Source: DATLLJ01 sp965229885
GTDB taxonomy: Bacteria; Acidobacteriota; Vicinamibacteria; Vicinamibacterales; CAVVIG01
DNA: 64,000 bases
Reading direction: 5' to 3'
Assembly: GCA_965229885.1 (NCBI GenBank)
Contig: CBDDJX010000003.1
Span: 2,003,379 to 2,067,378 of the forward strand
Shown here in pieces: positions 10,314-19,105 of this stretch (positions within the stretch are counted from its first letter, which is position 1; each line of letters opens with the position of its first letter). A program made the position numbers and the translations under genes. The notes beneath the pieces are model-generated. The model saw nothing but the letters and a program-made list of their open reading frames with translations. It was not told the origin of the DNA and ran no database searches.

Positions 10314-12371
10314 TCAGCTCTCTTTCATTATAAGAGCTAGAAATGCCTTCTCATCCAGCGTTTCGACACCCAGTTGGCGCGCCTTCTCCAGCTTGCCCCC
10401 GGCTTCCTCGCCGTAGATCAGGGCGGATGTCTTCTTGCTGACGGACCCGGTGACGCGGGCCCCCAGCCGCTGCAGCGCTGCGGTCGCCGCTTCGCGGCTC
10501 ATGGTCGACAGCGTGCCGGTCAGGACGAAGGCCTTGCCGGCCAGCGGCCCCAGCCCGGCGGTCGGCTCTGGGGTCTGGCTCGTCATGTTCACGCCGGCCT
10601 TCTCCATCCGCGCGATCAACCGGCGATTGCGCGGCTCGTCGGCAAAGTCTCGCACCGACCTGGCGACGACGGCCCCCACGTCATCGACCGACTGCAGTGC
10701 TTCGATCGGCGCATCCAGCAGCCGCCATACCGTCCGAAACTGGCGGGCGAGCGTCGCCGCGGCCTTCTCACCGACGTGACGGATGCCGAAAGCGTAGATG
10801 AGGCGCGACAGATCGTTCTTCTTGCTCCGCTCGATCTCGGCGACCACGTTCCGGCCCACTTTGCCCAGCTTGCGGGGCCTGGCCCGTCCCGATTGTGGGT
10901 CCCGGGGCGTCACGACGAGGCGTTCGAGCTCGGCAGCGTCGAGACGATAGAGGTCGGCGAAATCGCGCACGAGGTGCTGCTCGACCAGGTTGTCGACGAG
11001 CGATTGGCCCATTCCCTCGATGTTCATGGCTCCCCGCGAGGCAAAATGTTCGAGCCCACGGCGGATCTGTGCGGGGCACGATTCGTTCGGGCATCGCCAG
11101 ACGACTTCTTCGACGTCCTTCTTGAGCGCGCTGCCGCACTCCTTGCACGCGGCGGGCATTACCCAGGGGCGCGCATCGGGCGGCCGCAAGCTCGGAATCG
11201 GCGCCACGACTTTCGGAATGACGTCGCCTCCCTTTTCGACGACGACCGTATCGCCTTCGCGAATGTCACGGCGCGCGATTTCCTGTTCGTTGTGGAGCGT
11301 GGCCATCGAGATCGTCGAGCCGGCGAGCCGTACCGGTTCCAGGACGGCGAACGGCGTCACCGCGCCAGTCCGCCCGACGTTGACGTCAATCTGCAGCAGC
11401 TTCGTGTGCGCCTGTTGGGCCGGAAACTTGAACGCGGTCGCCCACCGCGGAAACTTGGCGGTTGCGCCGAGCCGCTCGCGCACCGCCAGGTCGTCGACCT
11501 TGATGACGACCCCGTCGGTGCCACATTCGAGCGCCTGGCGCTTCTCGGCCCATTCCTGGCACAACGCGATCACGGCGTCGATGCCGTCGCACCGACGCCA
11601 GTGCGGCTCGACGGGCAGTCCCCACGCGTGCATCTGCGTCAGCATCGCTGCGTGGCTGCCCTCGCCCCGAGGGGTCGCGATCTGATAGGTAAACGCGCTG
11701 AGGCCTCGCTTTGAGACAAGCGATGGATCGAGATTGCGCATCGTTCCGGCGGCAGCGTTGCGCGGGTTCGCGAACAGCGGCTCGCCTTGGTCCTCGCGCT
11801 CGCGGTTCATGCGCTCGAACGACGCGCGCGGCAGGTAGATCTCGCCGCGAACCTCGATGCGCGCGGCCGGTCCGCCCCGGAGCGCGAGGGGAATCGCGCG
11901 GATCGTGCGAACGTTGGCCGTCACATCCTCGCCGCGGACGCCGTCGCCGCGCGTGGCGCCCCGTACGAGGCGGCCGCCCTCGTAGGTCAGCGCGATACTG
12001 AGGCCGTCGATTTTCATCTCCGCAACGTACGCGACCGGGCCGATGCCCTTTCGCACGCGTACGTCAAACGCCCTCAGCTCTTCGTCGTCGTAGGCGTTAT
12101 CAAGGCTGAGCATCGGGGCGGTGTGCTCCACCGTCTCGAAGCCTTCGACGGCCCGGCCCGCGACGCGCTGGGTCGGCGAATCCGTCGTAATCAGCTCCGG
12201 GTGTTCCTGTTCCAGCTGTTCGAGTTCGTGGAGCAGGCGATCGAAGGCTTCGTCCGAGAGCTCTGGCGCGTGACGGATGTAATAGCACTCTTCGTGGTGC
12301 CGGATCGCCTCACGAAGCTTGCGGATGCGTCGTTCAGGAAGCCGGCCGCACGAGGTCCAAGACTTTGCCAA
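10314..12371 (-). CDS. ligA: NAD+-dependent DNA ligase
   Basis: A 685-residue LigA that seals nicks in replication and repair using NAD+. Domains in order are: Ia (HHEECYYIRHAPELSDEAFD), the nucleotidyltransferase with AMP-accepting Lys120 in EMKIDGL, the OB fold, a Cys4 zinc finger (CKECGSALKKD to CPNESCPAQ), helix-hairpin-helix repeats (DLSRLIYAFGIRHVGEKAAA) and a C-terminal BRCT domain (FVLTGTLSTMSREAATAALQ). The length is normal. The start is uncertain: the frame opens with TTG directly after an in-frame TGA, and no ATG or GTG occurs before the conserved region. It precedes htrA by one base. Confidence 0.95.
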   Translation of the reverse strand: MAKSWTSCGRLPERRIRKLREAIRHHEECYYIRHAPELSDEAFDRLLHELEQLEQEHPELITTDSPTQRVAGRAVEGFETVEHTAPMLSLDNAYDDEELRAFDVRVRKGIGPVAYVAEMKIDGLSIALTYEGGRLVRGATRGDGVRGEDVTANVRTIRAIPLALRGGPAARIEVRGEIYLPRASFERMNREREDQGEPLFANPRNAAAGTMRNLDPSLVSKRGLSAFTYQIATPRGEGSHAAMLTQMHAWGLPVEPHWRRCDGIDAVIALCQEWAEKRQALECGTDGVVIKVDDLAVRERLGATAKFPRWATAFKFPAQQAHTKLLQIDVNVGRTGAVTPFAVLEPVRLAGSTISMATLHNEQEIARRDIREGDTVVVEKGGDVIPKVVAPIPSLRPPDARPWVMPAACKECGSALKKDVEEVVWRCPNESCPAQIRRGLEHFASRGAMNIEGMGQSLVDNLVEQHLVRDFADLYRLDAAELERLVVTPRDPQSGRARPRKLGKVGRNVVAEIERSKKNDLSRLIYAFGIRHVGEKAAATLARQFRTVWRLLDAPIEALQSVDDVGAVVARSVRDFADEPRNRRLIARMEKAGVNMTSQTPEPTAGLGPLAGKAFVLTGTLSTMSREAATAALQRLGARVTGSVSKKTSALIYGEEAGGKLEKARQLGVETLDEKAFLALIMKES
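10327..10332 (-). promoter_or_regulatory. Putative -10 box for htrA
   Basis: TATAAT occurs on the minus strand 14 bases before the htrA ATG, inside the end of ligA. No good -35 hexamer is seen at 16-18 bases. If used, the leader would be only about 7-8 bases. A purine run (AAAGAGAG) between it and the ATG could act as ribosome binding site for read-through transcripts. Confidence 0.25.
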
Positions 12372-12497
12372 AGCTCACCGGTGACCCGCTGGCCACGTCT
12401 CCTGCGGAACGAATCGGTCGAGGGGCCACTGCACTTTGAAATCCTATGACTCAGCGACCACCGAATTTCCGAAAGGCATTAGGTCTCGCCCCAGGCG

Positions 12498-13502
12498 CTA
12501 GCGATCTCGGGACAACACGTAGTCGGGAAGCGCGAGCAGCGCGTCACGCTCGGAGCTCGGCGGAAATGCGTACAACGGCTTCTTGGCGCGCTCCGCGTAT
12601 TCGACCGCGCGCCGGGATGCGTAATCGATTGACGCGTGCGTCTTCAGGCTGCGCAGCAGCTCGCCCCACTGCTCTTCGGTGACCGTTCGCGAGGCGATGA
12701 TGTCGCGGACGATGCGCGCGGCGACGCCGTCGCGCGACTGCCGCTGTAAGTGAATCAGCGGGAGCGTTACTTTGCCCTCACGCAAGTCGTTGCCAATCGG
12801 CTTTCCCACCGCGCCTGCGTCCCCGGTGAAATCGAAGAGGTCGTCCACGAGCTGAAACGCCACGCCGAGGTTGAAGCCGTATTCTCGGAGCGCCTGCTCA
12901 CGGTCGGTCGGGACCTTGCCGAGCATGCCGCCGATCTGGGCACAACCGCCGAACAGGTACGCGGTCTTGCGGCGGATGATGTCGAAGTGCTCGTCCTCGG
13001 TGATGTCCGGGTCGCCGTTCTTTGTCAGCTGGTACAGCTCGCCTTCGATCATGTGCAGCGTGACGTCGCACAGCACACGGACGAGATCGAGCGAATCGTG
13101 CGTGAGCGCCAGCGCCATCGACTTGATGTACAGGTAATCGCCGAGAAGAACCGTGATGTCGTTGCCCCAGCGTGAATGCACGGCCGGACGCCCGCGGCGC
13201 AAATCCGAGTCGTCGATGATGTCGTCGTGGACGAGCGTCGCGGTGTGAATGAACTCCACGACCGCCGCGTACAACGCGCCGCGGTCGCCGCTGTAGCCCG
13301 CGAGGCGCGACGCCATGAGCAGGACGGCCGGACGGATGCGCTTGCCTCCGCTCGTTCGAATGTACTGGCCGATCTTCGGGATCAGATCGACGTGCGATGC
13401 GAGATGGCGCTCGAATTCGCGATCGACCTGGCCGAGGTCGGCGCGTATCGGCTCGAAGATCTGCGCGAGATCGGGCGACGCTTTTTCTACATTTTCCACG
13501 GC
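12498..13502 (-). CDS. Polyprenyl diphosphate synthase (trans-type)
   Basis: A chain-elongating isoprenyl diphosphate synthase of about 334 residues. The first Asp-rich motif is HDDIIDDSDLRRGRP and the second is QLVDDLFDFTGD, with the conserved KTAYLFGGCAQIGG between them. Such enzymes extend FPP with IPP to make octaprenyl-to-decaprenyl or solanesyl chains for quinone tails. A GTG at 13502 is chosen because the frame upstream overlaps tatD and is not conserved. The tatD stop lies 16 bases upstream, so the genes are probably cotranscribed. Chain length cannot be told by eye. Confidence 0.9.
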   Translation of the reverse strand, partial: AVENVEKASPDLAQIFEPIRADLGQVDREFERHLASHVDLIPKIGQYIRTSGGKRIRPAVLLMASRLAGYSGDRGALYAAVVEFIHTATLVHDDIIDDSDLRRGRPAVHSRWGNDITVLLGDYLYIKSMALALTHDSLDLVRVLCDVTLHMIEGELYQLTKNGDPDITEDEHFDIIRRKTAYLFGGCAQIGGMLGKVPTDREQALREYGFNLGVAFQLVDDLFDFTGDAGAVGKPIGNDLREGKVTLPLIHLQRQSRDGVAARIVRDIIASRTVTEEQWGELLRSLKTHASIDYASRRAVEYAERAKKPLYAFPPSSERDALLALPDYVLSRDR

Positions 13503-13518
13503 GGTCAGGAGGACTTTA

Positions 13519-14298
13519 TCACGGCCGGAACAGCGTGTGGAAGTTGGCGGCGGTGCGCGCGGCCAGTTCGCCTGCGTCGACGTGATACAGCGCCGCCAGC
13601 GCCGCCACAACCCTGCCCACGTGAGCCGGCTCGTTCCGCTTCCCGCGATGGGGCACCGGGGCCAGGAATGGGCTGTCGGTTTCGGTCAGCAGGCGATCGA
13701 TCGGCACGGCGCGAACCGTGTCGCGGAGCTCGGCCGCCTTCGGGAACGTAATGATGCCGGCCAGCGAGACGTAGAACCCGAGATCGAGCCCCGCGCGGGC
13801 CAGCGCCGCAGTGCCGGTGAAGCAGTGCAACACACCGCGCAGCTCCCCCTGACCCTCCTCGCGTAGAATCGCGAGCGTGTCGTCGTCGGCCTCGCGTGTA
13901 TGGATGACGACGGGCCGCGACTGCTCGCGGGCGACCCGCAGCTGCGCGCGGAAGACGGCCTGCTGCACGTCGGGAGGAGAGAAATCATAGTGGTAATCGA
14001 GGCCGATTTCGCCGACCGCGCGGGCGCCGGGGGTCGATTCGAGTTGTCCCTGCACGACGGCCGCGGTTCGCTCGGGGTCATCGGCGAACTCGTGAGCCTG
14101 GTGCGGGTGCACGCCGATCGCAAACCGCGTCTCCGGCCAGAGGCGCTCGAGCTGCGCCGCCTGCGCGGCTTCCTTCTGATTCCTCGCCTCGAGGATCACC
14201 ATGACGCGCTCGAGTCCCGCCTCTTTCGCGCGTGCGACGACGGCCTCAAGGTCACCGGCAAACACCTCGTCGGCGAGATGGCAGTGAGAATCGATCAT
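13519..14298 (-). CDS. tatD: TatD-family metal-dependent hydrolase (DNase)
   Basis: A 259-residue TIM-barrel hydrolase. It begins MIDSHCHLADEVFAGDLEAV with the metal ligands His4 and His6. It continues with AVGEIGLDYHYDFSPP (metal Glu), VIHTREADDDTL and LHCFTGTAALAR (His ligands), and finishes with the conserved LLTETDSPFLAPVPHRGKRN. The family comprises 3'-exonuclease/DNase enzymes linked to repair and quality control. It lies downstream of metG and the MetG tRNA-binding domain gene, an arrangement widespread in bacteria. Confidence 0.93.
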   Translation of the reverse strand: MIDSHCHLADEVFAGDLEAVVARAKEAGLERVMVILEARNQKEAAQAAQLERLWPETRFAIGVHPHQAHEFADDPERTAAVVQGQLESTPGARAVGEIGLDYHYDFSPPDVQQAVFRAQLRVAREQSRPVVIHTREADDDTLAILREEGQGELRGVLHCFTGTAALARAGLDLGFYVSLAGIITFPKAAELRDTVRAVPIDRLLTETDSPFLAPVPHRGKRNEPAHVGRVVAALAALYHVDAGELAARTAANFHTLFRP

Positions 14299-14344
14299 TC
14301 GTTTTCACTCGCGCTGGGGCCCCGGCATGGCCGCAGGCCCCCCG

Positions 14345-14764
14345 TCACCGAACGCGGGTCCCAGGCGGCGGCGGCTCCTCGAAGGACAAGAGCATCGGCT
14401 GGCCGCCCTCAGGGCTCGCGGCCAGGACCATGCCGTTCGATTCGACGCCCATCAGCGTCGCCGGCTGCAGATTGAACACGACGACCACCGTGCGGCCGAC
14501 GAGCGCTTCGGGCTCGTACGCGTCGGCGATGCCGGCCACGAGGGTCCGCTGTTCCGTGCCGACGTCCACGGTAAGCTTGAGCAGCTTCTTCGACTTCGGC
14601 ACGCGTTCGGCCGCGAGCACCTTGGCGACCCGAAGCTCCACTTTCATGAAGTCGGCGATGCCAATGCGATCAGGTGGTGCCGAGGCACCGGGTGCCACGG
14701 CGCCGGGTGCCGGGGGGACTGGCGCTGTGCCAGGTACTGGGGGTGTTGTCGGGCTGTCGGACAC
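14345..14764 (-). CDS. Stand-alone methionyl-tRNA synthetase tRNA-binding domain
   Basis: A 139-residue protein. After a Pro/Ala/Gly-rich N-terminal stretch of about 32 residues it is a Trbp111/MetG C-terminal OB fold: IGIADFMKVELRVAKVLAAE, KLLKLTVDVGTEQRTLVAGI, and VNLQPA-like VVVFNLQPATLMGVESNGMV. In many bacteria this domain is the C-terminal part of MetG and mediates tRNA binding and dimerisation. Here it is a separate gene starting with GTG six bases after the metG stop. AAGGAG lies across that stop with about 9 bases spacing, a good ribosome binding site. Both products presumably assemble in trans. Confidence 0.9.
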   Translation of the reverse strand: MSDSPTTPPVPGTAPVPPAPGAVAPGASAPPDRIGIADFMKVELRVAKVLAAERVPKSKKLLKLTVDVGTEQRTLVAGIADAYEPEALVGRTVVVVFNLQPATLMGVESNGMVLAASPEGGQPMLLSFEEPPPPGTRVR

Positions 14765-14770
14765 GATCGT

Positions 14771-16291
14771 TTACTCCTTACGCGGCCAGAGCGGTCCATC
14801 CAGGGCGAGCACACGCTCGCCATCGGCCCGCCAACAGCCGTCGCGGTCCCAGTTGAGTTTGTCGAATCGATCGGCGGAAGCGCCGACACGTCTGAGAATC
14901 TCTGTAGCCGAGCTCGGCATCACCGGCGACAACAGTACGGCCGCGAGCCGGATGGCTTCCGCCGAATCGAACAGCACCTGCGACACGTGACCGGCCGCCG
15001 AGGGATCTTTCGCGAGCGCCCACGGAGAGGTCGCTGCGATGAACTCGTTGGTGGCGTCGATCAGGCGGTACGCGGCCGCCGCGGCCTCGTGGATGGCAAA
15101 GGTCTCCATCGCCCGCGTGTAGTCCGCGACGACCTGCCCGCCGAGCCGCACCAAACGATCGGATGGTCCCGCGGCCGGCGTCAGCCTGCCGTTTCGATAC
15201 CGGTGCGCCATCGTCACCACCCGGCTCACGAGATTGCCGAGGTTGTTGGCCAGGTCGGTGTTATACCGCTCGTCGTAGCGCTCCCAGGTGAAATCGCCGT
15301 CGCCGCCGAACGCAATCTCCTTCATGAGGAACAGGCGCAGCGGATCGGCGCCAAACCGATCCGCCGCCTCGATCGGATCGATGGCAGTGCCGAGCGATTT
15401 GCTCATGCGCTGACCGCGGAAGGTCATGAATCCGTGGCCGAATACCTGTCGCGGCAGCGGCAACCCGGCGCTCATCAGCATCGCGGGCCAGATCACCGTA
15501 TGAAATCGCGTGATGTCCTTGCCGACGACGTGCAAATCGGCGGGCCACCACTTCTCGAAGAGCCCCTCGTCGCTTCCCAACCCGACCGCCGATGCGTAGT
15601 TGATCAAGGCGTCGAACCAGACGTACACGACGCTCGACGGATCGAACGGCAACGGGATGCCCCACGCCTGACCGGCGCGGCTCACCGAGATGTCCTCGAG
15701 ACCGCCTTCGAGCAGGCGCAGGATCTCGTTGCGGCGTTCGTCAGGCTGCAGGAACGTCGGATGACCTCGGAAGTGTTCGAGCAGCGGCTGCTGATATTTC
15801 GACAGGCGGAAGAAGAAGTTCTTTTCCCGTATCCACTGGGGCGCCGTCGTCGGATGGACTGGACAGCGGCCGTCGATGAGATCTTTTTCCTGCTTGAAGG
15901 CCTCGCAGCCGACGCAGTACCACCCCTCGTACACCCCCTCGTAGATATCGCCGGCCTCGTAGATGCGCTGGGCCAGCGCCGTCACGCCGGCCTTGTGGCG
16001 CGGCTCCGTCGTGCGGATGAAATCGTCGAACGACACGTCAAGACGCTGCCATGTTCGACGGAACTCCTGCTCCATCTGATCGCAGTACGCCAGCGGAGTC
16101 AGTCCTTCCTCGGAGGCCTTCTTGGACACGTTCTGCGAGTGCTCGTCGTTGCCCATCACAAAGCGCGTATCGACGCCGCGCAGCCGCTTGTAGCGCGCGA
16201 TGACGTCGGCGGCGATCTTTTCGTAGGCCGTTCCGAGATGGGGGCGGCTGTTGACGTAGTCGATGGCCGTGGTGAGATAGAAACGACTCAC
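14771..16291 (-). CDS. metG: Methionyl-tRNA synthetase, catalytic subunit
   Basis: A 506-residue class I aminoacyl-tRNA synthetase charging tRNA-Met. The HIGH-equivalent is SRPHLGTAY (18-20 HLG), the zinc knuckle uses Cys126, Cys129, Cys143 and His146, and the KMSKS loop is RMSKSLG at 295-301. The helical anticodon-binding domain follows (NTDLANNLGNLVSRVVTMAH). The C-terminal tRNA-binding module is missing and encoded next door. The start is the GTG at 16291, whose GTGA overlaps the larC stop; this gives the conserved MSRFYLTTAIDYVN. The open frame continues upstream, but that part is larC in another frame. Confidence 0.95.
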   Translation of the reverse strand: MSRFYLTTAIDYVNSRPHLGTAYEKIAADVIARYKRLRGVDTRFVMGNDEHSQNVSKKASEEGLTPLAYCDQMEQEFRRTWQRLDVSFDDFIRTTEPRHKAGVTALAQRIYEAGDIYEGVYEGWYCVGCEAFKQEKDLIDGRCPVHPTTAPQWIREKNFFFRLSKYQQPLLEHFRGHPTFLQPDERRNEILRLLEGGLEDISVSRAGQAWGIPLPFDPSSVVYVWFDALINYASAVGLGSDEGLFEKWWPADLHVVGKDITRFHTVIWPAMLMSAGLPLPRQVFGHGFMTFRGQRMSKSLGTAIDPIEAADRFGADPLRLFLMKEIAFGGDGDFTWERYDERYNTDLANNLGNLVSRVVTMAHRYRNGRLTPAAGPSDRLVRLGGQVVADYTRAMETFAIHEAAAAAYRLIDATNEFIAATSPWALAKDPSAAGHVSQVLFDSAEAIRLAAVLLSPVMPSSATEILRRVGASADRFDKLNWDRDGCWRADGERVLALDGPLWPRKE

Positions 16292-17496
16292 GAGCGGCTG
16301 GCGCTGTACGCCGAAACGGCCAGGGCTTGAACTTCCTTGACGGAGAGATTCTTCGCCGCGGCCAGCTTCGTGCAATCGTCGAATTCGGGGACGGCGTTCA
16401 GCACGCGGCCATCGCGACGCGCCACCTTGAACCGGACGGCGCCGAGCGGAGTCTCGACGGTGACGATCTCCCGGTCCAGACACTCGCGCGCGACGTCCGA
16501 GTGGCGCAGCCCGATGGTCGTCGTCTCGCGGAAAATGATGTCTGACATCTGGCCAAGTCGCTCGGGAGCGGCGATGACCGTCAGGAGCGTGCCCGGCCGA
16601 TTCTTCTTCATCTGCACCGGCACATAGAACACCTCGAGCGCGCCAGCGGCGTACAGCTGGTCCATGACGACGCCGAAGATCTGCGGGTTCATGTCGTCGA
16701 TCTCGCATTCGACGACGGTGACGCGTTCGGTCCGCGCGGCCGCCGCGGCGCGTCCGATCAGCACGCGCAGCACATTCGGCGTCGTCGGATCGTCGCGCTC
16801 GCCGGCTCCGTATCCGACGCGCTCGATGCTCATTGGGGGAACCGGACCGAACGACCCGGCGTACGAGGTGACGATCAGCGCGCCCGTCGGCGTCACGAGC
16901 TCCTGCTGCACCGTCCCCGCATAGACGGGCGCGTCGCCGAGCAGCTGGACGGTCGCCGGCGCCGGCACAGGGAACAAGCCGTGAGCCGACTGCACCATGC
17001 CGCCGCCCACGTTGAGCGGCGAGCAGACGATGTGGTCAGCGCCGGCCCACTCGAGGGCGAACACGATGCCGACGATGTCGATGATCGAGTCGAGGGCGCC
17101 GACCTCGTGAAGATGCACCTTCTCCACCGGCATCTGGTGGATTCCGGCTTCGACTTCGGCCAGGCGCTGAAACATGCGCTTCGCGCGATCGCGGCCCGCA
17201 GCCGACAACGCGGACTGGTCAATGAGTGTGAAGATCGCCGATAGATGCCTATGCGGGTGCCGCGTGCCGTGCTGGGCGCCGTGTGCCGGGTGCTCCCCCT
17301 GTTCGCGCACCGTGAACTTCGTCGCCGACACGCCGCCGCGCAGAACACGCTCGGCGCCGACGTCAAAGCCCGATACGGCGAGGCTCCCGAGCGCGCCCTT
17401 CAGGTCATCGAGCGGCAGACCGGCATCGAGCATCGCGCCAAGCGCCATGTCGCCGGAGATCCCTGAGAAGCAGTCGAAGTAGAGAATGCGAGGCAT
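16288..17496 (-). CDS. larC: Nickel pincer cofactor biosynthesis protein LarC
   Basis: A 402-residue full-length LarC-type protein: MPRILYFDCFSGISGDMALG at the N-terminus, HLHEVGALDSIIDIVG in the middle, and VVECEIDDMNPQIFGVVMDQ with MKKNRPGTLLTVIAAPERLG in the C-terminal half. LarC is a CTP-dependent cyclometallase that inserts nickel into the pyridinium-dithioate pincer cofactor used by lactate racemase and related enzymes. A His-rich stretch (HPAHGAQHGTRHPHRH) at about 71-86 may bind nickel. LarB, LarE and LarA are not in the window. The metG start overlaps its stop. Confidence 0.92.
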   Translation of the reverse strand: MPRILYFDCFSGISGDMALGAMLDAGLPLDDLKGALGSLAVSGFDVGAERVLRGGVSATKFTVREQGEHPAHGAQHGTRHPHRHLSAIFTLIDQSALSAAGRDRAKRMFQRLAEVEAGIHQMPVEKVHLHEVGALDSIIDIVGIVFALEWAGADHIVCSPLNVGGGMVQSAHGLFPVPAPATVQLLGDAPVYAGTVQQELVTPTGALIVTSYAGSFGPVPPMSIERVGYGAGERDDPTTPNVLRVLIGRAAAAARTERVTVVECEIDDMNPQIFGVVMDQLYAAGALEVFYVPVQMKKNRPGTLLTVIAAPERLGQMSDIIFRETTTIGLRHSDVARECLDREIVTVETPLGAVRFKVARRDGRVLNAVPEFDDCTKLAAAKNLSVKEVQALAVSAYSASRS

Positions 17497-17509
17497 CGGG
17501 GCTACGGGC

Positions 17510-18034
17510 CTAAATCTGTCCCATCTCCTTGAAACTGCAATACCGCACGTCGCCGAGAATCATGTGATCGACCACGTCGATTCCCATCAACACGCCGGCC
17601 GCGACAAGCCGGCGCGTCATCTCCACATCGTCGGGACTCGGGGTGGGATCGCCGGACGGATGATTATGGAACACGACGAGCGCCGCGGCCCCGCCGAGCG
17701 TGGCCTCGCGAAATACGTCGCGCGGCTCGATGCTGGTGCTGTTCAGCGTGCCGACTGTGAGCACCGCTGTTCTCAGCACCCGATGCCTGGTGTCCAGCAG
17801 CACGACGCCGAACTGCTCCACGGCGGCGACGACCCGCGCGGCGCGTGCGGGCCCGATGCCCGTCACTCGTGCCAAGTCGTCGCATCGGGCCTGAACGAGT
17901 CCGTGTAGTCCACCACGCGCCGTCAGCAGCTCATTCGCGACGCCGAGCGCGACGAGCTCGTTGTCACCCAGTGCCCGTGCGCCGTGTGCCAGCAGCTTCT
18001 CGCGCGGGCGGTCGCTGGGCGACAGCTCTGTCAT
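17510..18034 (-). CDS. radC: RadC-family JAB/MPN protein, shortened
   Basis: A 174-residue RadC homologue, where about 220-230 is normal. The N-terminal UPF0758 helices and helix-hairpin-helix are recognisable (PREKLLAHGARALGDNELVA, ARVTGIGPARAARVVAAVEQ). The JAMM metal-binding motif is intact: VVFHNHPSGDPTPSPDDVEM. Between VVAAVEQF and GVVLLDTRHRVL about 40 residues that usually link the HhH and JAB domains are missing in frame, and the N-terminal half is also short after LVALGV. The function of RadC is unresolved; the historical link to repair is doubtful. It lies 13 bases upstream of larC. Confidence 0.85.
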   Translation of the reverse strand: MTELSPSDRPREKLLAHGARALGDNELVALGVANELLTARGGLHGLVQARCDDLARVTGIGPARAARVVAAVEQFGVVLLDTRHRVLRTAVLTVGTLNSTSIEPRDVFREATLGGAAALVVFHNHPSGDPTPSPDDVEMTRRLVAAGVLMGIDVVDHMILGDVRYCSFKEMGQI

Positions 18035-18136
18035 CGTACTACGCGGAGGCCGGACTGCAAAAAGCGCGCGCAGCCGCCAACGTCGGCAGGCGCCCGCGAC
18101 ACGCTCTGGCGTGGGAAAAATCTGACTGGCGGGCCG

Positions 18137-19009
18137 CTAGGCGGTACGAATAATCTGCCGCAGCCAGTCGCCGTCAAAGAGGACTTCGGCCCATCCGGTC
18201 AGGTAGACGGAGTCGTCGAGCCACTCGACGCGCTGCGCCCCGCCCGGCGCGATGACCTCGGCCTGCCGGCTCGCGCCGCCAAAGGCGGCGGCGGCCACAA
18301 GGGCCGCGCACGACCCCGTCCCCGACGAACACGTCGGCCCGACTCCCCGCTCCCAGATCAGGATCCGGACGACCTGCGGGCTCTCGACCTGCGCGAATTC
18401 GATGTTCGTCCCGGCGGGAAACATCTCGTGGTGTTCGAGCGAGCTGCCGAGGCGCGCAAAGCGCTCGCGGTCGGGCAGCGGCCCGAGCAGCACGGCCTGC
18501 GGGTTCCCGAAATCCATCACGGCAATCCGCAGCGTGTCGCCCCCGGTGGTGATCGTGGTTTGTCGAAGATCGCGCGGCAACCCCATGGCTGTACGGAATG
18601 TCTGACGGGCCCCCTGCGCCTCTGGCCGGGCCGTACGCGTCAGGTGTTTGGCGCCGGCCTCGGTGTGGATCGTCACGGTGTCGCGGTCCGGGGCCAAGCC
18701 ATTCCGCAACAAGATGGCCCCGAGCGCGCGCACCCCGTTCCCCGACACTTCCACCCGGCTGCCGTCGGCGTTGAAGAGCACCATCGCGGCGCCGTCTGGC
18801 GTCGGCTCGAACACGATCAAGCCGTCGCCGCCGATGCCCGTGTGACGGTCGCACAACTCGCGGGCGAGCGCGTCAAGATCACCAGCCCCGTCAGTCACGC
18901 CCGGCCCGCCCGGCCCACCAAGCCCACCAGGGCGAACGCCTCCGGCGGCGTCCTTTCGCACGTAAATGAAGTCGTTGCCGTAGGCATGCGCTTTCGTGAA
19001 CTTGATCAT
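18137..19009 (-). CDS. dapF: Diaminopimelate epimerase with Ser at both catalytic Cys sites
   Basis: A 290-residue DapF-fold protein by its two pseudo-symmetric halves: FTKAHAYGNDFIYVRKD, HTGIGGDGLIVFEPTPDG, FNADGSRVEVSGNGVRALGA, MDFGNPQAVLL and WERGVGPTCSSGTGSCAA. DapF interconverts LL- and meso-diaminopimelate in lysine and peptidoglycan synthesis using two Cys residues as acid and base. Here the first position (usually CGNG) is Ser89 in VSGNG. The second (usually ACGTG) is Ser229 in SSGTG, with Cys227 two residues before it. The DNA codons are unambiguous (TCG, TCG). A Gly/Pro-rich insertion lies at about 24-38. I recall Ser variants in Acidobacteria, but activity is unproven. Confidence 0.82.
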   Translation of the reverse strand: MIKFTKAHAYGNDFIYVRKDAAGGVRPGGLGGPGGPGVTDGAGDLDALARELCDRHTGIGGDGLIVFEPTPDGAAMVLFNADGSRVEVSGNGVRALGAILLRNGLAPDRDTVTIHTEAGAKHLTRTARPEAQGARQTFRTAMGLPRDLRQTTITTGGDTLRIAVMDFGNPQAVLLGPLPDRERFARLGSSLEHHEMFPAGTNIEFAQVESPQVVRILIWERGVGPTCSSGTGSCAALVAAAAFGGASRQAEVIAPGGAQRVEWLDDSVYLTGWAEVLFDGDWLRQIIRTA

Positions 19010-19040
19010 CAGATCAGCGTAACGCCGTTTTCGTCAAGGT

Positions 19041-19062
19041 GTAGCGCAGGTCTTTAGACCTG
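19041..19062. repeat. Dispersed palindromic repeat (CAGGTCTTTAGACCTG type)
   Basis: GTAGCGCAGGTCTTTAGACC at 19041-19060 contains the palindrome CAGGTC-TTTA-GACCTG. A half copy, GCGTAGCGCAGGTCT, lies at 21526-21540 across the glpD stop. Related palindromes CAGGACT..AGTCCTG occur at 48023 and 61353. It lies in the gap between dapF and the methyltransferase, both on the minus strand. Confidence 0.6.
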
Positions 19063-19105
19063 TCCGCACGTCGGGCCCACTCCGCGGTTTCTGCGTTAAT
19101 CGTCG

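Noticed and set aside
14327..16330. 667-codon plus-strand frame antisense to metG
   Set aside because: No recognisable domain, and metG on the other strand has all signature motifs.
16292..16708. Apparent N-terminal extension of metG
   Set aside because: It lies within larC in another frame and precedes the conserved MetG start; the GTGA overlap explains the junction.
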